From the NCBI RefSeq assembly GCF_047948215.1, contig NC_134460.1:124199324-124263323 (forward strand): a DNA stretch of 64,000 nucleotides, read 5' to 3'. Position numbers and translations under genes: made by a program. This document shows, piece after piece, positions 9,951-20,465 of this stretch. Source of the DNA: Lycorma delicatula (lineage: Eukaryota > Arthropoda > Insecta > Hemiptera > Fulgoridae). Position 1 is the stretch's first letter; each line of letters begins with the position of its first letter. The notes below the pieces were generated by a model. It saw only the letters and a list, made by a program, of their open reading frames with translations, made no database searches and was not told where the DNA came from.

Positions 9951-9987
<37 letters not shown>
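9823..9987 (+). repeat. Dispersed repeat D copy 1 with TA microsatellite
   Basis: The sequence from TTAGGTAGATATCATAAGAC through GGGTACCATGATT, CCGGAAAATTTTGACATATC and TTCGCGTTTCACATCC, up to CAAAACCACCGTCAGTTCAA, closely matches 39395-39549. Both copies run directly into a (TA)n tract (here 9954-9987). The shared tract suggests the microsatellite is part of the mobile unit or its tail. Confidence 0.75.
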
Positions 9988-9992
<5 letters not shown>

Positions 9993-10029
9993 AATTATTA
10001 CATTTATAAAATAAAAATATAAGTTACTT

Positions 10030-10978
10030 ATAATAATTACAGTCTTCGACGACAAACGACAAACATAAGGTCTGTCACATAGCCGTTTTCGCCGTATTGG
10101 ATACCACGCCGGCCATTGAAGGCTTTCCGCATAATTGCGGTAAGTAAGGATGAGATGACACAGCCTTGCCTTATAGCGGTTTGGATTGAAATTCATCAAA
10201 CAGTTCATTACTAATGCGTATGCGGCTACTAGAGGCATTGTAATTTCTGTGAGTAGTTGGATGGTTTTGGCAGGCATAAGTTCAGACTTGAGTGCCACCC
10301 ATAGTGCTGGCCAATGGACTCTGTCAAATACCGCCTTGAAATCTATGAATACAATGACTGTTCGCTTCCCGCAGAGTATTCGCTCAATCAACATTTGTCT
10401 GAGAGTGAAAATCTGATCCCATCCCAGCAGTCTCTAGTTGGGCGAACCAATTAGATAGACAGTATTTTCTTCTCTATACAGTTGCTCTCGATGTTTTTAT
10501 AATCGAATTTGGATGACTCTCACAAAGGTTTTCCAGTTATCGGTAGGAAGCTTATGCCACGGTAGTTCTCGCATTCTCGACTGTCACCCTTCTTTAGTAT
10601 CGGTATAACAATCGTTTGTTTCCATTCTATATGAATTTTCTTCGTACGCCATATTATCTGTAGTAGTGACTGTAAGAGATTGACAAGGATATCGTCACCT
10701 GCTTTTAGCGCTTCAACTGTTATTCCATCAATCCCAAGCGCTTTGTTATTTTTGAGTTGTTTTACTGTTTTCTCTTCATTTACTGTTGGTATATAATCAG
10801 TGACTTGGTCTTCCAACAGTTCCAAGGTTGGCGGGTTTGATAGTGGGACAGGCGGCGCTTCATAGGTATATAGATCTTGGAAAACCTCTTTCCATCTGTG
10901 TAGTCGCTCCGTAGCAGAAAGAACAAAGTTTCCATCGGCTTCTCCCATATTCTCATTAAATATCTTAAATTTTTTCAC
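10030..10978 (-). pseudogene. RTE-like reverse transcriptase, broken
   Basis: The upstream frame (10978-10520) contains VNEEKTVKQLKNNKALGIDG, the first conserved RT blocks and ECENYRGISFLPITGKPL. After a gap the next frame (10394 downward) reads RILCGKRTVIVFIDFKAVF, which includes the first catalytic Asp (FxDF), then WPALWVALKSE. Then comes a frameshifted region where the other frame gives IMRKAFNGRRGIQYGENGYV, typical of the segment just before the FADD box. The FADD position reads LMFVV, so the catalytic pair is lost. Confidence 0.8.
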
Positions 10979-11313
10979 TTAGACGTTTAAATGTTATGTA
11001 GAGGGTCCGGTATTCATAATTTTGTGCAGCTTCTTCCTTTTTGGTGGCCATATCATTCCAATATGCTGCACACTCACCTTCAGCCTCCTTCTGACCTCCC
11101 GGTTCAATTTTCGGTATTGTTCATAGTCAACTAGTTTTGCTAGTTTACGCTGATCGTCTAAGTCGAGACATTCATCTGATATCCCAGGCCTGTGTCCGGT
11201 GGCATATTGGTGGGCAGATACTCTTGTCTAATCCTTTTATGACTTCAGCTGTCGGGTTGACTCAGCATCCACGTCATCATGTTATGCTAAAATGGCAAAC
11301 TGATTGACTAATG

Positions 11314-12170
11314 CTAGTTAGACTTGGTGTTTATATTAGCTGTCTCAAGCAGCTTTGACCTGTTTCGCTTCATTGGTGGAGATGCCGGTTTTTTCGCAAG
11401 TTCGAACCTCAATTGTATCGTTCCACATACAAGATAATGGTCGGAACCACAATCCGTCCCACGCATTACTCGTTTATCTTTGATTGTGGATCGCAATCGA
11501 GCGTTAATCAGTATGTAGTCGAGGACTGATGTATCTTTGCCATGTGGGGCACGCCGTGTGAGCTGGTGCTTCTTTGAGTGACAGAAAAGGCTGTTGCCAG
11601 TTAGTAACCGATTGACTGTGGCGAACAACAGTAGACGTAATCCACTATCATTGATATTGTCGACTCCAAAGTTTCCAAGGTTGGTTTCCCAGCCAGTCCT
11701 AAGGACTCCTGCACGAGAATTTAGGTCACCAGCAACAATGATTAGATTGGTTTTAGGAATTGTGTCGATGGCGTCCTCAAGTTGAATTGAAAAGACTTTC
11801 TTGGTATCATCTTGACCTGATTCCGTAGGCGTATACACAGAGATGATATGTGTACGGATTGTTCCAGCTAGGGTTAAAACAGCTAAGCGTCTCGAAAAAG
11901 GTTGAAAGCAATACGCTCTTGATCGTTTGCCGATCAAGCGCAAAACCAATCCCGTTTTCACCATCAGAATAAAATAATATGACCACTTCATCACTATCTG
12001 GCAGCCGTACTGTCGCTGTTCAAGATCCCATAAGTCTGAGTTCTGAAAGCGCTGTGATGGATATTTTTTAAAGTACTAATTCTCGTGCAATGATTTCTTT
12101 TTGGCCGACATGATGGGCAGTGCGCACATTCCATACGACCAGTTTGATTTTCTTACCTGGTGTGATGATC
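11314..12170 (-). pseudogene. RTE-like apurinic-type endonuclease domain
   Basis: The long frame at 11994-11314 reads IISVYTPTESGQDDTKK, IIVAGDLNSRAG (catalytic D-x-N), WETNLGNFGVDNINDSGLRL, SVLDYILINARLR and MRGTDCGSDHYLV (catalytic SDH). These are the ordered motifs of EEP-fold endonucleases in RTE-type elements, and all the C-terminal catalytic residues are present. The N-terminal part continues upstream in other frames (NVRTAHHVGQKE near 12110) after a stop. It is the best preserved domain in the window but is not a complete ORF. Confidence 0.8.
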
Positions 12171-12400
12171 CGATCATTCGGTAGTCGTTGGCCAGTATCA
12201 CATTACTCGTAAACTAGTACCCTGACCTAGTTATCCGACAGCGCCGGGGCATCAGCTATAACCCGGGATGCGGTAGCATTATCTCCTACATTTGAATCGT
12301 TTCCCATTGGGTTCATGCCTACGTTTTACGGCCTGTCGGCAGCAGACCAACCTTCCTCCCCACCTAGTTTTCACCAGGACCTCGGGCTTAGAACATTCCA

Positions 12401-12886
12401 AGTATTAATCAAAGAAACAAAATTCACTGTCAGTGCTCAAGTATAACACAAAATAATCCCTCCAATGTAAATCAGTCTATAAGGAATCAAATTAAATATG
12501 AAATAAACAAACAAATCATTACCAAACGTAAACAATATCCGGGTAAACAAACCCTAGCAACCACAAAATGTCTCTCAAAACATCAATTAAATAAATAGAA
12601 AAATATGCTAGGCGCTCAATTATAACATAAAAATATCCATTAAACATTATAAGAAAAAATAATTCAAATAACTGCCTTAATAAATATCAATACCAATCTA
12701 AGGCCATAGCAACCGAAAACTTACCGCTAAATATTTAACTTTTAAGCAACAATTCATCATTAATGCAGTAAATATCCCCCAAAATTCCCACCAAACTCAA
12801 TTAGCAACCTGAATAATAAAAAAAAAATCCAAAATACACTAGTTACAACAAAATTCACTCAAGTAAGTCAGAAATCCCACCGGGCT
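12401..12886. other. A-rich non-coding DNA
   Basis: No feature recognised; it lies between the RTE-like remnant and the SINE cluster. Confidence 0.4.
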
Positions 12887-13376
12887 GGTCTAGCGGTTAA
12901 CTCTTCATCGTAAATCAAATAGTCATCCTTTCAAATAGTTTATTAAAATATTTAATTTATGTTAGGTGTTTTGGCCATGAACATCCGAATTACATTTTAG
13001 ACTATCGGATATTATATTTAAATTAGATTATCATTTACAGTGATAATTTACATATAATATATATATATATATTATATGTATATAATATACATATATATAT
13101 TATATATTATTATATGTATATTATATTTATTAATTTATTTCGAAGTTGAGAGCTGTAAGGTTCAAATCCTAGTAAAGGCAGTTGCTTTTATACGGATTTT
13201 AATACTAAATCGTGGATACCGGTTTTCTTTGGTGGTTGGGTTTCAATTAACCACACATCTCAGGAATGGTCACCAAGACTGTACAAGACTATATTACATA
13301 TCATCCTCATTCATGCTCTGAAGTAATACCTTATGGTGGTTCCGGAGGCTAAACAGAAAAAAGAAAAAAGAAAGTA
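12887..13376 (+). mobile_element. SINE-A copy interrupted by an AT-rich insertion
   Basis: The head CCACCGGGCTGGTCTAGCGG (box A region) is at 12887-12906 and continues to about 12925. The body resumes near 13133 with ATTTCGAAGTTGAGAG, GGTTCAAATCCTAG (box B), CGTGGATACCGG, TTTCAATTAACCACACATCT and CAGGAATGG. It ends GGAGGCTAAACAGAAAAAAG, an A-rich tail, near 13376. Full copies elsewhere have head and body contiguous (AATCAGCTGATTTCGAAG), so about 207 bp has been inserted at the CAGCTG position. Confidence 0.75.
12926..13132. repeat. Insertion within the SINE, ending in a TA-rich tract
   Basis: It contains CTTTCAAATAGTTTATTAAA, which recurs at about 14229-14252, and an inverted pair ATCCG/CGGAT around 12986-13010. 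It finishes in an 80-bp TA-rich tract with ATATATATA and TATATTATATG motifs. It is probably a small transposon with an expanded AT tail. No target duplication could be resolved. Confidence 0.4.
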
Positions 13377-13557
13377 ACTCAGAACCCTAGGCAACCAGTA
13401 AGGTTACCCATACGTATAATCCAATTAAGTAGTTGTCCTGTATTTGATGATCCTGTAAGAGCATTTGTGAATATTCAGTTTCATCTTATTCAAGTTTTGA
13501 TTGAGAAAAGGTAGACAAGTTTTATAATCGATTGTGTATTTTTAGTGTTTAGTAATC

Positions 13558-13830
13558 ATGAGTGAACTTAAGTCTACTCTAAAAAACAAAAAACTAAAAC
13601 GGCAGACCCGGTAAATATACTTAGTGTGTATGAGTCTATGACACAAGAAGGTGATCCGAAGTCTTGAAAGGAGGATAAATACCCTGATTCAAATTAAAAA
13701 ATGTGCAGAAAGAACAACAGCTGCGTGTGGGAAGTCGCGATCCCAAGTCCAGAGACTTAGAAAAGAAAAAAGTGGTTGTTAGAAAAATTAGTCGAAAATC
13801 CGGAGGAGACTTCAGTGAACCAATTAAATT
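13558..13830 (+). pseudogene. Possible N-terminal fragment of a transposase with a DNA-binding domain
   Basis: Starting with ATGAGTGAACTTAAG (MSELKSTLKNKKLKRQTR), three frames can be pieced together: ILSVYESMTQEGDPKS, then LERRINTLIQIKKCAER, then KSRSQVQRLRKEKSG. The order of a basic N-terminus, a VYE/D-x-M helix and a QRLRKEK segment resembles the helix-turn-helix N-terminus of transposase-like proteins I have seen in hemipterans. No DDE catalytic part is visible downstream. The call rests on general resemblance only. Confidence 0.3.
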
Positions 13831-14240
13831 TTACATAACTTATATGTATGTATAAATAACTAATCAAATTAAATTTAAAAATGTAATAATGTTCAAAATA
13901 TTAGCTACACATTGAGGTGATTAAAATCTCAAAAAATTGTGTCCTACGATCCAACAATACTGACACCGCAATATATCTTACGAGGGCCCATTCGCTGTTA
14001 GGTAATGCAGCGAATGTTACGCTAAAGGTATAATAGGGATGATTCTATGTGCAGCTGACACTACTGTAGTACCTAGCATCATAACTGATTGTGCCAACTG
14101 TATGAATCATTTTAATCAAGTATGGACAGAAGAACATCATAACAGGAGATAAGAAATTCATTTACATCATCGAAGGCTTTAGATATTAATTCCTGAAATA
14201 TAATTTTTTAGTGGTTAAATCTGGATCCTTTCAAATAGTT
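13831..14240. other. Non-coding stretch between retroelement pieces
   Basis: No recognised feature. It is less AT-rich than its surroundings at 13940-14160, but no reading frame stays open. Confidence 0.35.
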
Positions 14241-14261
14241 TATTAAAATATTTGAACTCTA

Positions 14262-14459
14262 TTATACGCGTACATTTTTATTATTTTTAACTAATCTAGA
14301 ATACGGTATTAAGATATTTAATACACGCGCGCACGCGCGCGCGCGCGTGTGTGTGTGTGGAGAGAAAGAGACACCATTGATAATTCTTACAGCTTTGTTT
14401 TGAATTAAAAGTACATTCCTAGCCGATGAGGCTCCTGAAATCTTTAATCCATTCGCCAA
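14262..14459 (-). pseudogene. Jockey/CR1-type RT C-terminal fragment with a GT/GC microsatellite inside
   Basis: On the minus strand the frame reads LLIQNKAVRIINGVSFS, matching the L-Q-K-x-A-x-R-I-I motif of the C-terminal domain of jockey/CR1-type reverse transcriptases. A (GT)n(GC)n microsatellite (14324-14359) follows. The frame then resumes as LNILIPYSRL, like the expected F-K-x-L-x-I-L-T-L-P-S-L. The microsatellite seems to have expanded inside the old coding region. Confidence 0.6.
14324..14359. repeat. GC/GT microsatellite
   Basis: ACACGCGCGCACGCGCGC runs into a (GT)n tract. Alternating purine-pyrimidine sequence of this kind can adopt Z-DNA. Confidence 0.9.
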
Positions 14460-14732
14460 AATAGGATGAAAGAAGTCAAAATAGGATTATTATTGATACA
14501 TCAGTCACGTACACTTTAAATAGATAACATATAAAGAACTCTAAATAGGTTCCTTGCAACAATTTCCTTTGGAAATGCCACATGGATTTCGTATCTAAAT
14601 TAATTCTTAAAAGATTTGCAAATGAGAAGTTAACTACTCGTTGAAGATTAAAATGGCTTGTTTCATTCAGTTAAGGAATAAAGTCATTAAAAAAAAATAT
14701 TTGTTAGATCAAATTATTTTTTAAATATATCA

Positions 14733-15232
14733 TTATCTAATGGTCGTCTTTGTCATTTGATTTCGAAGTCGAAGTTCTCAGGTTCAAATCCTAATAAAGG
14801 TAATTGCTTTTATTCGGATTTGAACACTAGAGCGTGGATACTGGTTTATTTTGGGTTTTTTCCTGTTTAGCCTCCAGCAATCACCGTCAGGTATTGTTTC
14901 AGAGGATGAATGAGGATGTATATATATATATATATGAGTGTAAATGAAGTGTAGTCTTGTACATTCTCAGGTCGACCATTCCTGAGATGCGTAGTTAATT
15001 GAAACCAACCACCAAAGAACACCGACACCCACGATCTAGTATTCAAATCCGTATAAATCCGCCTTTACTAGGATTTGAACGTTGGAACTTTCGACTTCGA
15101 AATCACCTGATTTGCGAAGACCCGTTCACCACTAGACCAACCCGGTGGGTTGGTGTTCTTTGGTAGTTGATTTCATTTAACTACACGTCTCAGAAATAGT
15201 TGGCCTGAGTTTGTTCAAGACAACACATTTAC
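14733..15232 (+). mobile_element. Outer SINE-A, split by a second SINE-A
   Basis: The 5' half (14733-14854) has TCTAATGGT (box A remnant), GGTTCAAATCCTAATAAAGG (box B) and GAGCGTGGATACTGG. The 3' half (15151-about 15232) continues in the same orientation with TTCTTTGGTAGTTGATTTCA and TCTCAGAAATAG, ending near TTCAAGAC. The gap is exactly an oppositely oriented SINE-A, flanked by TGGTTTATTTTGG and TGGTGTTCTTTGG. These two 13-mers differ at two positions and look like a decayed target duplication. Confidence 0.8.
14855..15150 (-). mobile_element. Inner SINE-A, inserted in another SINE-A
   Basis: A nearly full copy. On the minus strand it begins ACCCACCGGGTTGGTCTAGT (box A TGGTCTAGTGG), then CGTTCAAATCCTAG (box B), CACGATCTAGTATTCAAATC read in reverse, the CAATTAACTACGCATCTCAG segment, the TACAAGACTACACTTCATTT segment, and GGAGGCTAAACAGGAAAAAA as a tail. 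Both internal Pol III promoter boxes are intact. A short (TA)n sits at about 14919-14936. The head is a tRNA-like sequence; the source tRNA was not identified. Confidence 0.85.
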
Positions 15233-15995
15233 TAGTACAGTTAAATTACACTAATAAGCCACTAATGACTTTAATTGTTAATGCGACTATAAATAAAAGT
15301 ATTAAAAACAACAATAATAAACATTTTATACAAAATTTAAAAAAAACACAATCATGCTGATAAATCGTTTTAACCATTTTGCATTACACAGTTTAGAAAT
15401 AACTCATATACATATAAACCTTTCCGACAATTAATATTTCTGATGTAAAAATAAATTGTATCAATTTCATTTATTAGCAACAATTGCATAACCATGTACA
15501 TTCATTTAATCAGTATTTAAACAATTATTCTAAACGAATAAATTATAATATACTCGTATTTATCCTATTTATTTTTAAAATTGTAATACAATCATAAATA
15601 GATGATTGAAAACATTCTTTTAATGAATAATTAAAGCTGGCAAGCTAATTTATAAACACAAAAATAAATTTCATCTATTTTTAGTCTGTTAACCCATCCC
15701 TTAATTTGCCTTTATTCAACATTTTTTTAAATATTTTTCACGGATTGATTACGCAAGAACCGTAATAAAAATAGTTTACTTAATTTTTTCAACCGCTAAA
15801 CAGTAAAATTATTTTTTAATTCAGCATAATTGATAACGTTTCAACAAAATCATAAATAGATTGTTTTAATTGATATTATATTTTTATTCTAACAATTAAA
15901 CTTAATTTATTTCTATAACATTTTTATTTCATTTTCCTTATGTGTATTTTGTAATCCGTTCAACTAGTGAATATGATACCCCTTCCCCCTCATGA
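15233..15995. other. AT-rich non-coding DNA
   Basis: No feature recognised. Confidence 0.4.
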
Positions 15996-15999
15996 CCAA

Positions 16000-16262
16000 A
16001 TGACATGAGGATGATATATAAATGTAGCGCATTTAAATGAAGTATAGTCTTGTACAGACTCAGGCCGAAATTCCTGAGACGGGTAGTTAATTGAAACGCA
16101 AACACCAAAGTACACCGGTATCCACCGACTAGTATTCAAATCCGTACAAAAGTAACTAAATTTTACTAGGATTTGAACTTCGTTACCTTCGATTTTAAAA
16201 ATCATCAGTTGTTAAAAAACCGATTTGTGACGACGAGTTAACCACTAGAACAGAGATGGGCT
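16000..16262 (-). mobile_element. SINE-A, diverged near-full copy
   Basis: On the minus strand it has the box A remnant TTCTAGTGGTTAAC, the segment CGAAGGTAACGAAG, GTTCAAATCCTAGTAAAAT (box B), GTGGATACCGGTGTACTTTG, TTTCAATTAACTACCCGTCT and TACAAGACTATACTTCATTT. It ends in CCTCATGTCATTTGG rather than the usual tail. More point changes than the copies at 14.9 and 29.2 kb suggest an older insertion. Confidence 0.75.
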
Positions 16263-17418
16263 CTTTCTATAATATGTACGTCATTTTTTATTTATTTTTT
16301 CCAATAGTGAAATGATTATCTGCGAAGAATTTACACGTAAACCATTTTTACATTACATTTGTAGCCATGTATACGACATTAGTGTCCACACATATTTGTC
16401 ATTATATTTAACCAGGTAGTTAACAATGTAGGAGAAAATTATTTTTTTTTTTAAATCTGTAAAACTACCGCACAATATAATATGTAATAACTACTGCACA
16501 ATATATATAACTATACCCAATTACTTTATATATATATTTACAATGTGTTTATTACGCGTTATGAAAAATAAAATGTTTATCTTTAAATAATATTTTTTAT
16601 GAATCATTAGACTGGAAAATATGTAGGTTTATATCACAATAAAGCGTATTCTTTTCTCGTTATTGTTGTTAGTTAAGCTAAAGAAAACATTTAATTATTA
16701 CAGAAACTTATGCGAAAAACGTTTCCAGCTTTTTCATTCGTTTTCCGGAAGTGTGATTTTAAAAAGTCAATGTTATACGACTTAAATAACAATCTTTTAT
16801 TTATTTTGTTTAAATATATTTTGGGTATTTCCTCTACAATATAAATACAGAGGTATTTTTTTAAATTGCTGTTTCAATACTCCAAAGTTAGAAAAGAGTT
16901 GTGCAATGAATCATATGTTTAAACAAAAATATTATCTATGTACAACACTGTAAACTGATTGTATGTACACTTTTCACTTATCAATTTTATGAATAAAAGA
17001 AGATTATCGTTAAAACTGTTTTAAAGAGAAAAAATATTTCCTAAATTTACTGATGGTCTAAATAAGTTTCCCTCCATATTGAAACCGATCACCGGAGAAC
17101 GTTTTTTAAATATTTGAGCAACAGAAAAAACTCTTCTTTGCGCTAAATTTTTTTTGTAATCTTTTAACGAGCTAAGGAAGAATTAAAATCTAGATTAAAA
17201 ATATGAATAAAAATAGGAAAAGAGTTTTAAGTAATCTAAAATTTTCGTTTAAATTTTTTATTTAAACATGTAGTTCATAAATATTATTCTTCAGGGACAA
17301 GCATTTATAATCGTTCCGAATACTATAAGGAGAAACGCTAAACTACGAAATATAAGGTTTTAAAAAATCTACAACTAAAAATGCTGCTGTTTATTAATCG
17401 TGAATTTTTATGTGCATC
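16263..17418. other. AT-rich non-coding DNA
   Basis: No feature recognised. Confidence 0.4.
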
Positions 17419-17456
17419 TGATCTCTCTCACTCTCTATCACTCTCTCTCCCTCTCC

Positions 17457-17538
<82 letters not shown>

Positions 17539-17580
17539 GTCTCTGTCTCTGTGTGTGTGAGAGAGAGATAGAGAGAGATA
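17419..17580. repeat. Long CT microsatellite with a CTGT/GA extension
   Basis: About 130 bases of (CT)n with sparse variants are followed by CTGTCT repeats, GTGTGTG and a GAGAGA stretch. The polypurine/polypyrimidine strand asymmetry could form H-DNA. The open frame across it is a Leu-Ser artefact. Confidence 0.95.
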
Positions 17581-18085
17581 ACCTATTTAGTTAAACTTGG
17601 AAATCCCAAACACCATTTCCACGGACATATGGTCGAATTTTTTTTTAAAAGGAAATATTGTAATTATAAAACACGATTTCACCATTTATGGTGAATTATA
17701 AGTGAGATACACATTGATTCGGCAAATCGCATGTGTGATGATTCTGCAGAAGTATCGCAGTCTGATTCAGATTAGCTGTTTAATAAATTGTTTATATCTT
17801 TAAATATAATGTTTCACTATGATATAAGTATTTTTTTCGTATCACTATGTAATTTTTATTTGTGTATATTTGGATAACTATGGAAATTTTTACTAATTTC
17901 CTATTTTCCAACATCCAAAATATATCATTAAATGAATAAATATTAATTTTGAATGAATTTGATATGTTTTTTTTTTTTTGTGATTTCGACGTGTGAAGCA
18001 CCTCAACTAAATAATTACCAATTTTTTTTTTAATTTCTTAAACATGGTTTCTGGTGATACATTTTAATAATAAAAAATAATTAAA
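17581..18085. other. AT-rich non-coding DNA
   Basis: No feature recognised. Confidence 0.4.
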
Positions 18086-18089
18086 GATG

Positions 18090-18257
18090 TTTTAACCACC
18101 TTACTCAGTGTCAAGAGTATACTGTTGACATTCGAACAGTCATGACTGTATGTCATTTTAATTTTTGACTTATAATATTTTTAATCTCCTGATAACGGTT
18201 TGAAAAACCGAAAGATTTTGAGAACATACATATTTTTTGCTGGTAAGGTGGTTAAAA
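18090..18257. mobile_element. Small inverted-repeat element
   Basis: Terminal 15-bp perfect inverted repeats TTTTAACCACCTTAC (18090-18104) and its reverse complement (18243-18257) enclose about 140 bp. Inside is CTGATAACGGTTTGAAAAAC followed by CGAAAG, a stem (GGTTT/AAACC) between CTGATAA and GAAA. The size and short TIRs fit a MITE. The internal motif resembles a hammerhead core with one lethal change (G to A in CTGATGA). No TSD was evident. Confidence 0.45.
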
Positions 18258-18264
18258 AATTGTT

Positions 18265-18795
18265 TATTATAAAAATCTTTTTGTGAAAGTTTTCAATCGT
18301 AAAATTAAAGTGTTATCCTCTACATTAAATTCTGTTCGTGGATAAGGGATATCTATTTAACTGGTTAAGGTATACGAGTATGCTATCTCTATCTTTCTAA
18401 ATTTAGATTTTTATTTTATCAAACCTAAAAAAGTGTTATCCATTAGGTAGTGGTGAGTAATTTCAATTGAAAATGGTCAGTGGTTTGCATATTTTTAAAC
18501 TAAATTTAATTCGATTTCTATTGAATTACTTAGAACAACAGTTATTTGTATATATATATATATTTCTTTTTTTCATCTCTTTATTTATTTTTACATATGT
18601 TTTACTCGGTGTCTACTGATCATTAATATTGTTCATCAATCAAAACGAGCATTTAGTTTTAGAATATAAGTTAAATATTTAAAAATGATTTTAGAAGGTA
18701 ATTTTTTAACTGCATCGGATAAGCAATAGTTGATCCTGATAAAATTAATATCATACACACGGCCAAAAAGCCTAAAAATACTTTTTTTTTTCTTT
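18265..18795. other. AT-rich non-coding DNA
   Basis: Holds a short (TA)n near 18548-18562 and nothing else recognisable. Confidence 0.4.
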
Positions 18796-19200
18796 AAACA
18801 CCCCCAAGGTCTCGCCGTTAAGCAAAACACAGTCACCTCGGAGTGCCGTGGCAGCAGTCTCTGCTCACCCTAGATATCCCCCTACTGGGGTCTTCCTACC
18901 GGGGTCTCCCCAACTTCACTAGGACACACCGACTTCCTCTTCGGTATAGCCGATGTTCCCTTCCGCTAAGGAACTACCCATCCCGTTCCTACTCTAACAG
19001 TTCCAGATGTGCGTTTCACACATCCACTTCGCGACCCACTGATGCCTTGAGGTTTCTTTATGCCATCATCGGGGAGTCCCAACCGCCACCCCCACTCTTG
19101 AATGTGAACGGACCCGAACACCCTAAGCAAAAAGACCTGGCGACGTGTACCGCCAGGTAGGTTCCTGGCGGTACACGTCGCCACGCTTCGACCCTTTTTT
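18796..19200 (+). mobile_element. GC-rich island, family G, copy 1
   Basis: This block shares ordered phrases with 52765-53350: CGTGGCAGCAGTC / CGTGGCAGTCGAC, GGGGTCTCCCCAACTTCACT / GGGGTCCCCCCAGTTTCACT, CCGACTTCCTCTTCGG / TGACCTCCCTTCTGG, CCAGATGTGCGTTTCACACA / CCAGATGTGCGTTGCGCACA, and ATGCCATCATCGG. The two are therefore copies of one repeat in the same orientation. It is probably the untranslated end of a non-LTR retrotransposon, but no RT is attached. A perfect hairpin closes it at 19139-19182. Confidence 0.6.
19139..19182. repeat. Perfect 19-bp-arm hairpin
   Basis: GGCGACGTGTACCGCCAGG (19139-19157) and its exact reverse complement (19164-19182) flank the loop TAGGTT. Confidence 0.95.
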
Positions 19201-19382
19201 AAAATTAAATTAAATCCAAACATACCTAGACAGCAATAATCATCAAACCATTAATTACTCATCTGGATAGAAAAACGTAGAACTATTTGTAAAACATCTT
19301 CAAGTTTCTGTTACTCTACTTTCAGCCGAGCAGAAAAAACACCAAAAGAGTAGTACTTTACTACCCGCTGCTTTGTTATTGC

Positions 19383-19409
19383 TATATATATATATATATA
19401 TATATATAG
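19383..19409. repeat. TA microsatellite
   Basis: (TA)n, about 13 units. Confidence 0.95.
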
Positions 19410-19479
19410 ATTAAATTAACACAATTGAAAGTTTGATAAAACATTAACAAAATGAACGTTATAGACTTCACAAAATTTA

Positions 19480-19745
19480 ATCTTTCCCTTTTCCCCTTTC
19501 CTTTTTCCTTTCCAATTTTCATTATTCCCACATATCCTTTTCTTTTCCCCCATTTCCCCTTTCAAATCCCTTTCCCTTTTCTTTTCCCACTTCTCTTTCT
19601 CTTATTTTCCTTTTTCCATTCCTCTTTCCCCTTTTATTTTTTTTCTCCTTTTTCCTTTCCGTTTTTCCTTTTCCCCTTTTTCTATTTTCTATTTTCCCCT
19701 TCTTCCCTTTTACCTTTTCCGATTTTTCCCCTTCTCCCTTTTTCC
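19480..19745. repeat. Polypyrimidine minisatellite-like tract
   Basis: About 265 bases of almost pure C/T built from TTTCCCCTTTT-like words. Strand asymmetry is extreme. It is followed at 19755-19800 by AAATCGGTCCAGTAGTTTTT and a GACACACAGATCGG phrase that resembles the 3' end of RTE-type retrotransposons, so the tract may be an expanded retroelement end. The open frames on both strands are compositional artefacts. Confidence 0.8.
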
Positions 19746-19870
19746 CCGCGCGTAAATCGGTCCAGTAGTTTTTTAGTCTATAGCAGACACACAGATCGGA
19801 AACATTAAAATGGAATCGTAAAATATTTAATTTAGCGTGTATTGCTTTTGCGTCCAACAGATAGCGCTGT

Positions 19871-20465
19871 CTTTAAAAAAAAGCATGTTTTTTCCTGTCA
19901 CAATTGTGACAGATTAGGTATATAAATCGTAGGTATATAAAAATACGCGCGTATTCGAATGCAACGTTGTGTTAAAATTTCCAAACAATCGGTGAAGAAC
20001 TTTCCGAGATTTAATATTTTGAACAAACGAACATTTACATTTTTGTTTATATAGATAATTTATATTTATGCATTGTTTAGACAGTTTCTAAGCAACTGTT
20101 ATTTAATTTTTAATTCAGTTCTATTAGAATTTCTGATAGAATTACACGTACTGAATCTCTGCTACTCGATTGAGATCATATAAAAGGTACATCAAAAGAA
20201 ATATATAGAAGAAAAAAAAGAATTGCAAAACAAAACGTTCACAGATAGAGAATTAAAATAACAAAAACCACTGCAATTTGAAGAAAAGGAATAACATCAG
20301 CAAAAAGAAATCTTAATCGAAATTAAATAAACTCAAGAAAAACAAGAATCATTAAAGGAAACAACAAAGAAATAGAATAAGGAATAATAATAAAAGGTAT
20401 TTATAAAAAAGTTACATAACTTTAAAAAATAATACGAGTAAACATGGTTGAACCATAACTATAAT
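19871..20465. other. A-rich non-coding DNA
   Basis: From 20190 to 20440 the plus strand is rich in A and AAG/GAA words, like the Lys/Glu-rich tails of degenerate retroelements, but no conserved motif could be read. Confidence 0.3.

Larger units (their letters stand above)
10018..12400 (-). mobile_element. RTE-like non-LTR retrotransposon, degenerate, 3'-truncated
   Basis: On the minus strand the order is endonuclease (about 12170-11314) then reverse transcriptase (about 10978-10030). The endonuclease begins VVWNVRTAHHVGQKE and carries the D-L-N and S-D-H motifs. The RT shows KALGIDGITVEALKAG, VIPILKKGDSRECENYRGIS, VIVFIDFKAVFDRVHW and a GVRQGC-like segment, and breaks off near the position of the catalytic FADD box. 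These are features of the RTE clade endonuclease-RT. Frameshifts at about 10980-11310 and 10400-10520 and the missing C-terminus show it is inactive. The 3' side ends against repeat D and its TA tract. Confidence 0.85.

Noticed and set aside
16200..16225. Minus-strand CTGATGATTTTTAAAATCGA as a hammerhead
   Set aside because: It is a mutated SINE-A segment (AGCTGATTTCGAAG in other copies), so the match is coincidental.
17400..17594. Protein rich in Leu and Ser
   Set aside because: Translation of a CT microsatellite.
19452..19857. Two long open frames on opposite strands (Phe/Pro/Ser-rich and Lys/Glu/Gly-rich)
   Set aside because: Both are consequences of the C/T-only tract, not coding sequence.
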